Positions 47,470-59,811 are shown, counted from the first letter of the stretch. The stretch: DNA of 64,000 bases from Ephydatia muelleri (GCA_013339895.1 JABACO010000001.1:14883604-14947603); one strand, 5' to 3'. The notes: generated from the sequence alone by a model not told the origin. Numbers and translations: made by a program.

Positions 47470-48150
47470 ACTCGTGTCCATTATAACGGATGGATGTAAA
47501 AGAATACGACCTGTTCGTTTCCTTGAGAGCAAAGACAGTGAGCAGCGAAATTGGCCTCGGGATTTGTTGGAGTCAAAGATGGCAAAGATGCTAAAAGGGC
47601 TTATCGACAGAAATGTGATGGTTTCATAACCGAAGATGGCTTGCTTTTCAAGACAAAAAGGCGGAAGAAAGGGCTGACGTCCGTACAGGAGGAAGAAAGG
47701 TATCGAGTTGTTACGGTTGACGAGAAGGTTAGACAGCTTCACACCGTTCACAAAGATCGGTCAGTTTGGAGTTCATAAAACGTACGTTGTATTATACGTT
47801 GTGAATTGGTTTTACTATATACATGTACTAGCATGTAAAATCATGAGATAGATCCTATTAAAGATTGTTATTTGATTTATCTATGCTCTCAGTTGGATAG
47901 CAGCATAGGAAATCACTATATTGCAATTCTTTTAATTTGAAGCAATCGCTGGTAATTACTTTCTGATGTGTTTCTTCACTTCATACATGCATGTATGTAG
48001 GCAAGAGAAGGTGGCTGAACGTTACTATTGGAAGGGAATGGCCTCAGATATTGCTAACTATTGCAGCACTTGTCTAGTGTGTCAAAGGCGGAACAAGATG
48101 CCAAAAAAACTTCAGAACTGCATCCTGTTCAGGCATTGTCCAACATGTTG
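47470..48150 (+). pseudogene. Integrase N-terminal zinc-binding (H2C2) remnant
   Basis: YRQKCDGFITEDGLLF and VDEKVRQLHTVHKD (47551-47760), a one-base shift to IGQFGVHKT, an intron (about 47783-48000, acceptor atgtag), then QEKVAERYYWKGMASDI and CSTCLVCQRRNKMPKK. This is the gypsy/Ginger H-H-C-C domain. The following frame (about 48112) gives SELHPVQALSNM, the usual entry to the catalytic core, but the core itself is lost. Confidence 0.65.
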
Positions 48151-48159
48151 AATGTTACC

Positions 48160-51100
48160 TTCTGCCTGGTGACAAACAGCAGTGTTGACGAACAATCAAT
48201 GGTGTGGATCAATCCCTTTAGTACAGGGGAAACACTGGTCGATTCACCAGTGTTAATACTTGGTTGTGAGATGGAGTTTCATTTCCATAGCCTGTCACAA
48301 ATTCAACCTACCAATTTGCATTCTCGTGAACAAACTAAGCAGCCATCAGACCAAACCCTGAAATGTTATACTAGCTCCAATTCCTTCAATGAGGTGAAAA
48401 GTGGTAAGGTATAAGAGTGTAACATACTGTATGTTATTCTTTATTCATTGTTAGATCCACATTTTGGAACAGTCACAAAAATAGCTTCTGAAGAACTGAA
48501 AATTACAATCTGTGATACTAGCTATACTAGCTGTGAGGCAGAAAATGGTAAGAAGATTACTTTGAAATACGTATTGACTTAAATGAATTAATACAGTATA
48601 ACCTGCCTGTGGAAATAGAGAATAAACCGTATTGTATCTGTATGCACATTAAAAAATGGGAAATGATAGAAATCATTCACATCTTATCACCAGAACCCAT
48701 GATACAGACAATCTCAGGAACACAGCATTTTGTGATGAAATCTGACTTTCAGCAGCTATTGAATGGGGAGCGTTTTGGAGATAATGTAAGTACCAAGAGT
48801 AAATAACAATGAAACATTCATTATTTTCTAACATTATGGCACACTAGATCATCAACTTCTTTTTCCATATGCTTGAAATTGAAGACAGAGCAGTTAGTGC
48901 ACACAATGTCATATACAATAGCTATGATTTCAATCGTTTCTTTCATCATAAACTATATAGCTGAATGATACTTCTGGAAAGTGCATAAGATGTCTAAACT
49001 CCTTTGTGTTCACAATGTTGTCAGAAGAGAATGGCTATTCTTTGCATAGAATATCATCCTTGTTTGAGGTATAGTTATAGTTCTCATAAAATCGGTTTAA
49101 TGAGTATCAATTCTTTAGACCAACAGTATCTTTGAGAATAGCTATATTTTAATACCATGCAATATTCCTGGCCACTAGTTCCTTGCTGTAAGTGAGCTTC
49201 AGTGTTTTGATTACATCTTTACTGTGTTATCAACTATAGGTAATAGAAGTACAAAATAGATGTGTGAAACTGTATGATTCTGTCTTTGAATCAATTCAAG
49301 GCAATGTTATCACTGTTTTACGGTAATTGGTATTGACATTGGTAAATATCATAATGAGGTATATAATGTTGTCAATTATACATGCAGCAACTTCTTGTTG
49401 CAAGAGTAATCACGACAAAGATCTTTCAGAACATCTGATGATCCTTGGGTCTTTTCACTTCACAAGGTAAAAGAAATTTATATTTTAATGTTATGTATTT
49501 ACATACATGTAAGTATTTTCGAAGAATCCTAGCCTCAAACAAAAGAACATCTATGACTGTGGTGTTTTGTTTGCAAGGTAATCATTTATATGTGAATAAT
49601 TAGTACAGCCATTTACATTCACCTGCATGTAGTTTGGTGATTGTATAGTAAAGAAGAGTCCTCTAAATTTTCCAGTAAGTACTTTACTTTTTGTGCTGTT
49701 TGAAAGTAATATGTATTAAATACATGAGTTATACCTTGTAATAGACAAAAAGCATTGTAATTCGCTCCTGGCTTACATTACGGCTGATGGAGAGGTGATA
49801 CAAATCAACAACATGCAAATCAAAAGACATGTATTTACTTGCACTAATGCACACAACAGTCCATCTTCAGTGGTCACTATCAATGATAAAACAGAACAGT
49901 TCATTCTGAACCAGTGTTCCACAGAAGTCTTGCTAGACGTTAAAGCTTCTATTGAAAAGGTAGCATTATTACAAATTGTCATGAACGCAACTGATTTTGA
50001 ACTTTTTTAACAGTTCACCAGTAATTCTTCTGAGACAGGTAGTATGTTCTTGCTTATGTTACAGGAATTACTATGTAAACAATTTTATTGAATGCACACA
50101 GTGAAGACATACACATACAAAAGTTTATTGCCAAAGTTCAACACACCACTGCCTGAGGAAATTAGTCCAGTTGATCCTTTACCTGAAAGGTGCTTTTATG
50201 AAAAACATGCTAAGAATTTAAAGCTTTGGAAGAACCACTTCCAGCATTCGTAGACAGGTAAACGTTAAAAATTGGAATACATTACATATTGATCAGCTGA
50301 ACATCACCAGGGGGATCAGCACTTGACCTTTGAAGATCTTGTACATTCTTGCCATGATTATGAGGCTAGAATGTGTATATGTGCTGTTACTAACATGCAC
50401 ATCACTTGTTAGGAACATCTGCGGCTGATTTGCAAAAACCTTGTGAAGTCAGGCTTCTTTGATGTTTACATTCAAGGAAAGCGTGATGGAGTGTTTAGCT
50501 CAATAAATCCTACTGAGCTTAAGTCTCTCTTTAGAAAGTGGCCCATCATTAACTGCAAAGTGGTATGCTGTAGTTATGCATTTATCAATTAGAAACTGTT
50601 AAATTCTTGATGAAGGTTGATGCAGCTCAGCACTTTTATATGGAATTGCCATTGATGAGGGATATGGAGGCAACAGAGCAAGCATCCTTGCCTTGGATGT
50701 TCTGTACCCAGAGGTAATCTATTCAGATGTTAATTATACATAGCTTTTAATTTAATGTTTCTGTCACTTATAGCTGATGATTTCAATTATTTCCAAGAGC
50801 AAAGAAATGAATTATGAAGAAGCAGAATTATATTATGTGGATAACCTTTTGAACTGAAGCTTGGATAATGAACCTTGAATAATATGCAGTAATTCCATGC
50901 ACGAAGCCATTAATTATCACATGCACATCAGCAGCAGATAAAAAATTATGTGGAGAACTTTAACTCACACATGGAGCAAAGTACGATGCACCAGCAGTGC
51001 ACTATATATAGCTGCCGTAATAAACGTTTTAATGGAATAGTGTGATAGATCATTTCAAAATAAGAGTCCATGTTGCCTCCATGCAGATTATGTTTTACTT

Positions 51101-51160
51101 CTGATATCAGTGGTACACACGTATTGCATACCCAGTATACACACCGACGTACATATAAGT
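48160..51160. other. Interior of the Ginger1-type element, possible decayed exons
   Basis: Short frames with plausible splice sites include 48609-48806, 49795-50010 (INNMQIKRHVFTCTNAHN…), about 50410-50560 (HLRLICKNLVKSGFFDVYIQ) and about 50629-50712 (LLYGIAIDEGYGGNRASIL). No recognised domain; these may be a second, accessory gene of the element. Confidence 0.3.
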
Positions 51161-51164
51161 TCAC

Positions 51165-51885
51165 GAGAGAGGAGAGAGAGAGAAGACGAAGGAGAGAGAG
51201 AGAGACAAGGGAGAGAGAGAGGAAAGAGAACGAGGAGAGGAGAGAGAGGAAAGATATAAGGAAGAGAGAGAGAAAGAGAAAGGGGAGAGAGAGGAAAGAG
51301 AGAGAAGGAGAGAGAGAGGAGAAGGAAACGAAGGAGAGGGGAGGAGAAGAGCAGGAAAAGAGAAGGAGAGAGAGAGAAGAGAGAGATCGAGAGGAGAAGA
51401 GGATGAGGAGGAAGGGAGAATAATGAGGAGCAACAATGGAGGATAGAGGAAGGAGAGAGAGAGAGGAAAGGAGGACGAAGGAGAGAGAGAGGAAAGAGAG
51501 ACGAAGGGAGGGTGAGAGAGGAAAGAGAGACGAAGGGAGGAGAGAGAGAGAGAGGAGAGAGAGGGAAAGAGAGACGAAGGGAGAGAGAGAGAGAGAGAGA
51601 GAAAGAGAGACGAAGGGAGAGAGAGAGAGGAAAGAGAGACGAAGGGAGAGAGAGAGAGAGGAAAGAGAGAGACGAAGGGAGAGAGAGAGAGAGAGGAAAG
51701 AGAGACGAAGGGAGAGAGAAAGAGGAAAGAGAGACGAAGGGAGAGAGAGAGAGGAAAGAGAGACGAAGGGAGAGAGAGAGAGAGAGAGGAAAAAGAGACG
51801 AAAGGAGAGAGAGAAAGATAGGAGGAGAGAGAGAAAGAGAGAGGTGGGGGTGGGGCATGGGGGGAGAGGGAGAGGAAGAAGTGGG

Positions 51886-51915
<30 letters not shown>
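51165..51915. repeat. 740-bp GA-rich polypurine tract ending in 26 G
   Basis: Irregular GAGAGAGAGGAAAGAGAGAC and GAAGGGAGAGAG units with no pyrimidine runs, then G51890-51915. It directly abuts the right terminal repeat of the Ginger1-type element. Long Glu/Arg or Leu/Ser frames across it are artefacts. Confidence 0.95.
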
Positions 51916-51916
<1 letters not shown>

Positions 51917-52032
51917 TAATCTATTCCGAAGGAGGATAAACTATTCCGGAATAATTTATCCGGGGGAAAAACTATTCCGGAATAGATTATCCGGGTGATA
52001 ATTTATAACGGGGGATAATCTATTTCGTGACA

Positions 52033-52160
52033 CCGGTACCGGTAGTCTAGCATCTCTCTTTCGAGGGCCGGTACCGGCTCGTAGTTCTAGAGAGCCGGTA
52101 CCGGTAGCCTATATATCTAGCTAGCATCAGTCTTTTCGAGGGCCGGTACCGGCTACGTAC
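52033..52160. repeat. Cluster of CCGGTACCGG palindromes
   Basis: Four palindromic GGTACCGG-type sites, two within a roughly 55-bp repeated unit (TTTCGAGGGCCGGTACCGGC twice). The Ginger1-type element is inserted at a CCGG at the edge of this cluster. Confidence 0.85.
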
Positions 52161-52755
52161 AACCAATAATCAATTCAGACGTTACGGTCTTTTCTTGGTT
52201 TTACTGACACTACTACTTCAAATCCTGAAAAGATCAACTATTTTCTGCTATGTATTGTTTAATTCCTGGATTTGCTATTCTATTCGTACACATAATGATA
52301 AAAAATGTAAAATTAGAATAATTACCTATACGTGCGCGTGTGTGTTATGGTACGTTCCGATAGGTTCTAAGGCTGTGGTTCTATTCATCTCTCAAGTCAC
52401 TCAGTTCATGGGTGAAGGATTGGGTGCTGAGACAGCATACAGCCAGTGATGTATTGTATGACGGTGTGCAGCATATACATGTCATATGTATATGTGTATG
52501 TATACATTGCATCCATACATGCATGCATGCGAATTGTGTGCAATATTAGTCATTCTACAAAGAGTCTTTAATCTGTTCATCTAACAAGCTCCTTCCTGAA
52601 CCAACTGCATATATCATGGGGGGTGAGAGGGTTAAGTTAAGTGTGTATTGTGCAGTGTCTAATGCAGCCTATCCGTCTCTGTCAAGCCTCTCAGTTCATG
52701 GGGGAAGGATTTGGTGCTGAGACTATAATGGTGTGGCATATATAAGGTTAATGAG
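52160..52755. other. Noncoding; short direct repeat
   Basis: CTCAGTTCATGGGTGAAGGA (52399 on) recurs as CTCAGTTCATGGGGGAAGGA (52690 on). No coding signal. Confidence 0.5.
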
Positions 52756-52993
52756 ATCGTCTCCGCGAAAAGGGACCTAACGTATACGTTATAAAATTTC
52801 CATTACGCGTAATAGAAATGAATGCAACGCTTGCATTGAAATGTATGGCTAATTACAAATTCAGAGCCTTACAACTCCATGACAGATACTCTGATTCTCA
52901 GTGCGTAAGAAGCAATGTGTATAGAGGACATTTCAGACTCCTAACAATTTAAATCTTGAAAAACAGGCATTAGCTTCCTTTTCGCGAAACGAT
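52756..52993. mobile_element. MITE-like element with ATCGT(C/T)TC…GCGAAAAGG ends
   Basis: Inverted ends of about 18 bp: ATCGTCTCCGCGAAAAGG left, ATCGTTTCGCGAAAAGG right. 238 bp, noncoding. Confidence 0.55.
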
Positions 52994-53399
52994 TCCATGT
53001 GTGTATGCATATGCGAGTACAGTACATGTAACGTGTGTGGTGTATGCGCGTGCATGTTGTGGGAGCCCAGGCCTACGGGCATGCGTTCTCAATGACAAAT
53101 ATAGAATTTTTGAGCTTGCGCATTGGTAGAAATCTGTCTATAGATGGGATTTGAGGAGGTCGGTTATGCCTATTTTCAGATACATGTACAAGTATTGAAT
53201 TGGCTAACGTCACAGTTGTTGGTTATCGTAGCGCATCTCATGACATTGTGCTGATAGCTACCGCGTCAGCTCATTCACATATTTGGTGGCAGGTGGGATA
53301 ACCTACAGTGTAAGTCGAGACGGTCATTGTCAGTCCGATGCCTGCGCTTCCCCGAGTGAATGCCTACTCGTTTTGGAAAGCACTGAAAGGAACCCACAA

Positions 53400-53890
53400 T
53401 GGAGGAAGTGCAAGGTATGTTGAAATTACTTGCATGCAGAAGATCGCAGAGGAGACTAGAGAAGACGAAATAGCGACTGAGAAGGCGCGAAGAAAAGATG
53501 AATTCGCGAAAGAATGAGCTAGGCTGGAGGAAGAAAGACGGACTCGTGATAGGGAAAGCAGGAAGCAGACGGAAGCGATACTGACACATTTGGTGTCTCT
53601 CATGACGCTGGTAGAAGACTCACAAAAGTGTAAGTCCGAAACGTGGGCTAAATTGAGTGATAAGGATGATAGTGAAGCCTATTTATTAATAGTAACGTTT
53701 GAGCATGTTATGAAAAGCTGCCTGTCGCAGTGTCTGGCACCTCTCAACTCACTGGGAAGGCCCAGTTGGCATCCGTCCCCCCCTCCCCCCAGGCCCTAAA
53801 AATAGGAGCGCCAACATACAGAGAGTGCGCTAAAATGACGGCTGAAGTTGCATATCATGCATGGTGTCTCAAAGTAAGGTTAGACTGGAA
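53400..53890 (+). pseudogene. Gag/SCAN-like fragment of a retroelement
   Basis: Starting near 53400, an Arg/Glu-rich coiled-coil part (EEARLEEERRTRDRESRK-type, with one TAG at 53517) leads into AKLSDKDDSEAYLLIVTFEH (about 53646-53710). A shifted frame then gives SQLTGKAQLA. This matches the start of the SCAN/gag capsid module (KLxxxDDxEAYLxxFE…LTGKAQLA). Three frame breaks. Confidence 0.45.
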
Positions 53891-54242
53891 TGCGCTGCAT
53901 TAATGAACCTACATAACGATTAATATGACCAAAGCAGCTATCTTTGCTACCGGTATATGAAATTATCGAAGAAATTAAGTGAGGTTACTACCCCGTTAAT
54001 CGAAACAAAGTGCATGTGGCCATGATCATGAGTTTACTATTGTATTCATGTTTACAGCTTAGTACCAATTAAATTTTACAGTGTACTGAACATAATTTGA
54101 AGTGCTAGTGTCACGTCTCTGCACACAAGACGCCCATATCCAGAAATGGCCCATACATAGGCGGTCCCCCTTGCTTTTTATTTCAAATTGAATTTTAAAC
54201 AAGTTTATAATGTACTATAAATCGGTCTGATTATGATATATG

Positions 54243-57200
54243 CAGTGCCGGATTAAGGGTCACTGGGGCCCCTGGACTAGTTATTTTGAAACGGTCCCCC
54301 CTCCCCCTCCCTTTTTTGAGTTTCAATCGTTGCGCATGGAATTAAATATACTAAATTAAGTGATTAGTACTATTGTATAAGAAGCACAAGTTGTGCAAAC
54401 AGGATTTACAATTTTACAACTTTTCGACACTTTGCAGCCACAAATTTTTCAATAATGTCTTCAAATTCAATCTGCTGTAGCACCTCAGACTCAATTGCCA
54501 TGAGTGATAGCCAGTTAAGTCTGTCTTGATGCATGCATGTTCTTTTCTCAATTTGGATAAGCTTTAGCTTGGAGCTCTCCTGATGCATTGGTTGCCATCA
54601 AACTCAAGTACATTTGATAAGCAATTTCAACGTTTGGAAAGGTTGATTGGAGACAATGGTTAAAAATAATACTGTACAAATTAATAGCTGTACATGTGAA
54701 TGTACATGTCGGCATTTCCTTGTCTGAATTCAAACGTTCGATAAAACAGGAAAAGTGTTTGAACTCTTGTGGAAAGCTGAGCTCCAAGTCATTAGGATAG
54801 CATTGCTGTAAGTTTTGAGCCGCTTTTTCTATTTCGTCTGCTCCCATGCTTAGAAATTCTGTAATTAATCCGAAGCGCTTGTGCACCACATCATATGCCT
54901 GTGTGCGTAACGTCAAGGCCTGTGACAGTTTATCCAATATTGTAAGGAACACTTCGATGCGAAACTTATCATGCTGATGAAGCACCAATCCGTTAGATTC
55001 ATCACCGAATTGCGTTTTTGGTTTCCTTATTCTTTTTTTCGGCATCCTTATATTTAGCACTTATCCTTTTGTTTCACACGCATCTCAATATAGCATCAAA
55101 GTTCCCTCTAAGTTCTGACACGAAGTCTTGGAGTGACTGTAGCAGTCTGACAGCTGTTCCTAGCTCAATTTCAGCACTTTGAAAAGCCATGCTAACTCTG
55201 TTGAACCTTTCCAAAACGATGTTGCAAAATACAGCCATGAAAACAGTGTCCAGGTAAGATAACGAAATATGAAGCCGTTAGCTTCTTGTTGGGTATCTGC
55301 TCGCTGTTCAGAATATGTAGAAGAGCAGCTCGAATATTATCGTATATCCTTCTGACAGTGCTTTAGTAGCTTCAGCACGAGCTGACCATCGCGTATCGGA
55401 CAAACACTTGAGCACTCTTTTTCCCCCTTCAAGATATTGTACAAGAATCCCCCATCTGCTTGTACTAGCACTAAAAAAGGTGAACAGTTTCTGAACCAAG
55501 CTGAAGAAATTTGTTGCTTCCACACGAGATTCAACAGCGCAAACACCTATTAAATTTAGTGAATGTGCAGCACAAGGCACGTATACAATGCCAACGGATT
55601 TATAGTTTAGCTTGCATACCATTATATTTCCCAGACATGTTTGCTGAATTATCGTAGGTCTGTCCGCGCATGTACATAATATCTATACTATGTTTTTCAA
55701 GGAACTGCACTGCTGTAGTGGCAAGGAATTCACCTGTATGACTCTGGATAGGTAAAAAAAGAAGAAAACGCTCTTGTACTCTTGTATGTTGTGCGACTGC
55801 TTATTTACATATCGTACTATATAACCATAAGCTGGTCTACATGACATAGGTCTGGAGTTGAGTCAACAGAAAGTGAAAAATACTTGGCTTCTTTTAGTTC
55901 AGTAATGATAACAGATAACACTGTGCTGCCCATGATCTTCGCATATTGTCGATGACAAATATGATGGCATACCTTTACCTTTGTTTCCATAGGTTTCAAT
56001 GTGGTTTCTAAGAAATGGGTCAAATTTGCTTATCAGCTCAAGTACACCGAGGTAGATTCCATTGTGTGGTGAGTTAAGGATTTCATTATCTCCTCGAAAC
56101 GGCAAACCACGTTCTGATAATAACTTAATGACAGCAACCACACGTTTTAGAATATCATGCCAGTATCTCTTCTCAGCTTCTAATTATTTCCCAATTTCAC
56201 AATCTATTCTTCCGCACACTTGTCTCTGACTTGAGTATGCTACTTGAGCGCTATGGTGTGCAGCGCTATTTTCATGATCAATCAATCTACTGGATGCATG
56301 CTTCCAATCACTGAATCCAGTACCTGAAAACTGTGTTGTAATGTGCTTGTCACCAAACAGAACACATATAAAGCAGAAAATACTTCCTGTGGAAGGGGAG
56401 TAAACAATCCATTCTCGAGCAATTTCTTCACCAGAAAGATGCTTTCGAAAGAGGAGATGTTTAGAGAATTTTCTGCTTTGGTCCTTAAACTGTCGCTCGG
56501 AAGCTGCATGCAAAATCGCCATCATAATTCTGGCACTCTTTAGGTCCTTTCATGCTCCAGTATTCACGCACCTCTTTTGAAATGTTCTTCCACAAAGCAA
56601 CATCGCCACTATATTCTGGCAATAAGGAGCTACTGGATTTGGAGCTACTGCATTCGGAACTACTGCATTTTTCAATTGGATAACCAGGATAAGCATTGTC
56701 TTCATGTCCGCTCTCCGCCAAGCGAGACAGCTTCAGCCTCCAAAGGAATCATGCCTTCTGGATTGGAGCTATTAAGCTCATTGCAAGCACGATCTCCACT
56801 CTGGTCCACTGTTGTATTGGCAGAGCTTTCAGACATGTTTGTGGGTGCTACGATGTTGATAAAACCCAGCTTGCGAAGCTTAGTAATTGATTTCTCCTGC
56901 TGTTTCTTCAACTTTCGTTTTGCAGCGCCACTCATCTGTACCCTTCCTGGTCAATCACTGCTTTTTTTCGAGGTCGAGCTGCTACTATTCATAATAACGC
57001 ACACTTAGAGTTTTCTATTACCTGCCGTAACCTGCGTTACGGACGGAGTTGATTATCAAAGCAGCGGGGAGGGGATATGCATAATGCATTAACCGATAAT
57101 TATTTTGAGGTTTCTTTAGTGTACAGTGCGTCTTTGGGAAGGGGTGGGGGAGGGTCTGACCAAACACCGCATGCATAATTGCCCGTTTGGTGACCCCTAA

Positions 57201-57254
57201 GGTTGTGGGCCCCTGGACTGTAGCCCCACTTGCCCAATGGATAATCCGGCACTG
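54243..57254 (-). mobile_element. ZMYM-type hAT element with perfect 8-bp target duplication
   Basis: Inverted ends CAGTGCCGGATTAAGGGT and CAGTGCCGGATTATCCATT. Target duplication GATATATG at 54235-54242 and 57255-57262. The right duplication overlaps the first bases of the palindromic MITE at 57258, so the hAT inserted at the MITE edge. A perfect duplication indicates a fairly recent insertion despite the broken gene. Confidence 0.92.
54406..56935 (-). pseudogene. hAT transposase (ZMYM1-like), broken
   Basis: Minus-strand order: basic start MSGAAKRKLKKQQEKSITKL (56935), a Ser-rich piece (56485-56721), a TTF-type zinc finger region RKFSKHLLFRKHLSGEEIAR to GFSDWKHASSRLIDHENSAA (56184-56525), and DUF4371 with LLSERGLPFRGDNEILNSPH and GVLELISKFDPFLRNHI (55899-56141). 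Then ITELKEAKYFSLSVDSTPDL (first catalytic Asp), PCAAHSLNLIGVCAVESR and LSDTRWSARAEA (55308-55622), and 54548-55060 leading to NASGE. A different frame near 54580 gives SSKLKLIQIEKR then DRLNWLSLMAIE, the hATC dimerisation part. Several frameshifts and stops. Confidence 0.75.
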
Positions 57255-57257
57255 GAT

Positions 57258-57515
57258 ATATGGGACAGTTTCCGCGAAAATTGCCCCACGGTTAAAATGT
57301 TATAAAAATGCATCGCGTTTGAATCGCTATAACTTCCCAACGGATAACGCTATCGACTTCTTATTTTCAACACTTCATACTACACCATTTCACTATGAAA
57401 TGTTGAAAATAGGAAGTCGATAGCGTTATCCGTTGGGAAGTTATAGCGATTCAAACGCGATGCATTTTTATAACATTTTAACCGTGGGGCAATTTTCGCG
57501 GAAACTGTCCCATAT
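57258..57515. mobile_element. 258-bp palindromic MITE
   Basis: Arms of about 122 bp are almost perfect complements (ATATGGGACAGTTTCCGCGA at both ends, inverted), loop CTACACCATTTCAC-like. A half copy is at 23612-23722. Confidence 0.95.
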
Positions 57516-57519
57516 GTAC

Positions 57520-58515
57520 TTCGAAAAATTATTCCATTAACCATTCTTTAACTAAAATCAAGACAAAAAATTAATTTCTACCGCGCATAATTTATTCATA
57601 TAAGTATGCCATTGCGTCATGTGCCTAAATTATCTAATAAATATTGGCAATAATTGTCTAATGGTGAATAAATGTGCACAATAAGTTAATTCAGCTGAAG
57701 ATTGAGGTAGCTAAGTGGAAACCTTTTCCCTAGCCTCCCCCCCCCCAATTCCCAGAGGTCTAGACTGCCAGCTAAAGGGACACCCACCCACCCTAGCTCA
57801 CTGCTAATGCATTATGGTGAAGGCTATTATGTTTATTATATACAAGACGTCGTCATGGACACTTTTGACCTATATAGTTGAAGTTTATTGTAAATAGTGT
57901 TCGTTTAGCCTGCATGCAGCTCGATGAATGAAGCGCGTAGGCTAGGCACGTGCACTGATACGCTTACACGCAGGGGAAAAAATGATTCGCTAGCACTTTC
58001 CAGTACAGCTACGACCTACGTATGCTTCTCAGTCTTACCTAGATCGCCAAGTCTGAATGTGCCGCATTTTCAATATTTGTCTGCATGTGTGCGTCGATCA
58101 ATATACGTAAAGCGCTTAACTGCGAAGCACTTCGCCAATGGAAGAGCGCTATCACAGAATATACTTACATTAAGGAAAGCTTTGTCTACACAACGGGGCG
58201 CTGAGCAGTCTACCACTAGGTCAAAGCCCTGCATCAGGGTCAAAGCACACTCCACCCCCCTCCCATGTTATGGCATCAGGCCCAACCCCTGTCTCTGCAC
58301 ACAGTGTGTGGTTTGTGTGAACATAGATACATGTAATGTGCAGTTAAAACATACACAATTTGTGCTATTGCTAGTTAGCAATTAGAGTTTACATGTACTG
58401 TGGCTGCACCAATACGTTTGTCTGGTATGCTTTGCTTCACCTCTTCCGAGGTTCCAAATGGTGTCAGTGGGAAGGCCTGTTCTGGCAGCTACTGTACATG
58501 GCTGCACCAATGTGG
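57520..58515. other. Noncoding; part of a direct repeat
   Basis: 58205-58380 (TCTACCACTAGGTCAAAGCC, then CTCCACCCCCCTCCCAT) recurs at 59032-59245, flanking the recombinase fragment. No coding support. Confidence 0.5.
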
Positions 58516-58517
58516 GT

Positions 58518-58938
58518 GTTATATTTGGCTGGATTGTAGCCACATAGCTTCACCATACCAGGGATAGAAAGGTGGAGCGGAAGCTCTTAGATGTGAGTGT
58601 TCTCCCATCTTTGAAGTGGAAGAGGAGTGAGGAGTGAGTGGACAGTGACAGCATTCTCTGTAGGCCTCCATTGCTGGAACTGGACACAAGTGCCTGCCTT
58701 TGGTATGCTGAACACACCTGCCCATCTGGTTGGTTTTGGACCACTTGATGAAGAAGTGCATGCCCTCCGGACCAGCAGACATCTTGCCAGGTAGGTTGGA
58801 ACCTAGGGTCAAAACTCTGATTCTTGAGTAAATTCGCTGAGCCTGAGGTGGATGACTCCAGGTGGTCAGTCTCAACATTCCTGGACCCTGCTGTTCTTCA
58901 CCAGTACAAAAAAATAGATACAGGATTGTCATCTCCAT
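58518..58938 (-). pseudogene. Tyrosine recombinase catalytic fragment (DIRS/Crypton-like)
   Basis: A 139-residue minus frame contains GMLRLTT, HFFIKWSKTNQMGRCVQHTK and HLCPVPAMEAYRECC, the conserved KWSKTNQ…LCPVxA segment of DIRS/Crypton tyrosine recombinases. The terminal HxxR…Y part is lost. Framed by direct repeats at 58205-58380 and 59032-59245. Confidence 0.5.
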
Positions 58939-59031
58939 AGAAACAGTCCCAAACAGACTTTTAAAATAGAGCTCTCTTATTGAACCCTAAAACAACAAAG
59001 TACCAGGACATTATGCAACAGACTGAAATGC

Positions 59032-59690
59032 CTCTACCACTAGGCCAAAGGCTTTGCATCAGGCCACTCACCCCCCTCCCATCATGTACTTGATTGTGAA
59101 GTTTATGGCATCAGGACTAATGCTCCCATGCATGTCATCACCATCGCTGCACACAAGGTGTGGTTTGTATATAGGTGCTACACATATAAAGTGTGTGCTT
59201 TTAAGACATAGGTACACAGTTTGTTCTCTTAGAACTGGGAGTTACCAGGCAGCCTAACATCAGATTAGCTAACCACAGTTTACATAGCATACAATGGATT
59301 TACCACATCTTCAAGGGCCATACAATTGTAATTCAGTACATGCATGTACTTGTGCAAGGGTCCAGGTGTTAGTTTTATGTAGTCAACTTCAATTCCATCT
59401 GAATAGTTATCCTCATCTTCACTCTCCTCATCTTTGCCTACGTGTTCATCACCACCTGTACCACCCTGGACCTACAATGTAACTACATGTACATAGGCCT
59501 ATACTAGTACCCTGGACCTATGTAGGCCTATCCTGGACCTACATGTACATGTACCTACATAGGCCTACCCTGGACCTACTGTTCTCAGAGAAAAACTGCT
59601 ACGTAGTCTAACATCAGATTAGGCTAATCACAGTTTACATAGCACAGGTCAAGCACATAATGAATAGGTCTATACTAGTACACACTTGTA
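59032..59690. other. Direct repeat and CCTGGACCTA-rich stretch
   Basis: 59032-59245 repeats 58205-58380. 59465-59580 contains several CCTGGACCTACATGTA-like units. No gene. Confidence 0.5.
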
Positions 59691-59692
59691 AG

Positions 59693-59712
59693 CAACACAC
59701 ACACACACACAT

Positions 59713-59801
<89 letters not shown>

Positions 59802-59811
59802 ACACACACAC
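59693..59811. repeat. (CA)n array
   Basis: About 110 bp of CA with one ATGCACA interruption. Confidence 0.95.

Larger units (their letters stand above)
47349..52032. mobile_element. Ginger1-type element with CCGG target duplication
   Basis: Left end TGTCACGGAATAGATTATTC, right end inverted TGTCACGAAATAGATTATCC; CCGG flanks both sides (47345-47348, 52033-52036). About 100-130 bp of each end is built of repeated GGAATAGATTATCC-like blocks. TGT…ACA termini, a 4-bp CCGG duplication and an integrase remnant with HH-CC zinc finger are what I know of the Ginger1 superfamily. At 4684 bp it includes the polypurine tract. No intact DDE core was found, so it is probably non-autonomous. Confidence 0.75.

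Noticed and set aside
51088-51939. Long Leu/Ser and Arg/Glu frames across the GA tract
   Set aside because: Same reason; no nonrepetitive sequence.
58200-58260. tRNA or tRNA-derived SINE head (minus strand, TGACCTAGTGG resembling an A box; also 59040-59060, TGGCCTAGTGG)
   Set aside because: No convincing B box or cloverleaf at the right distance; noted only as a repeated block.
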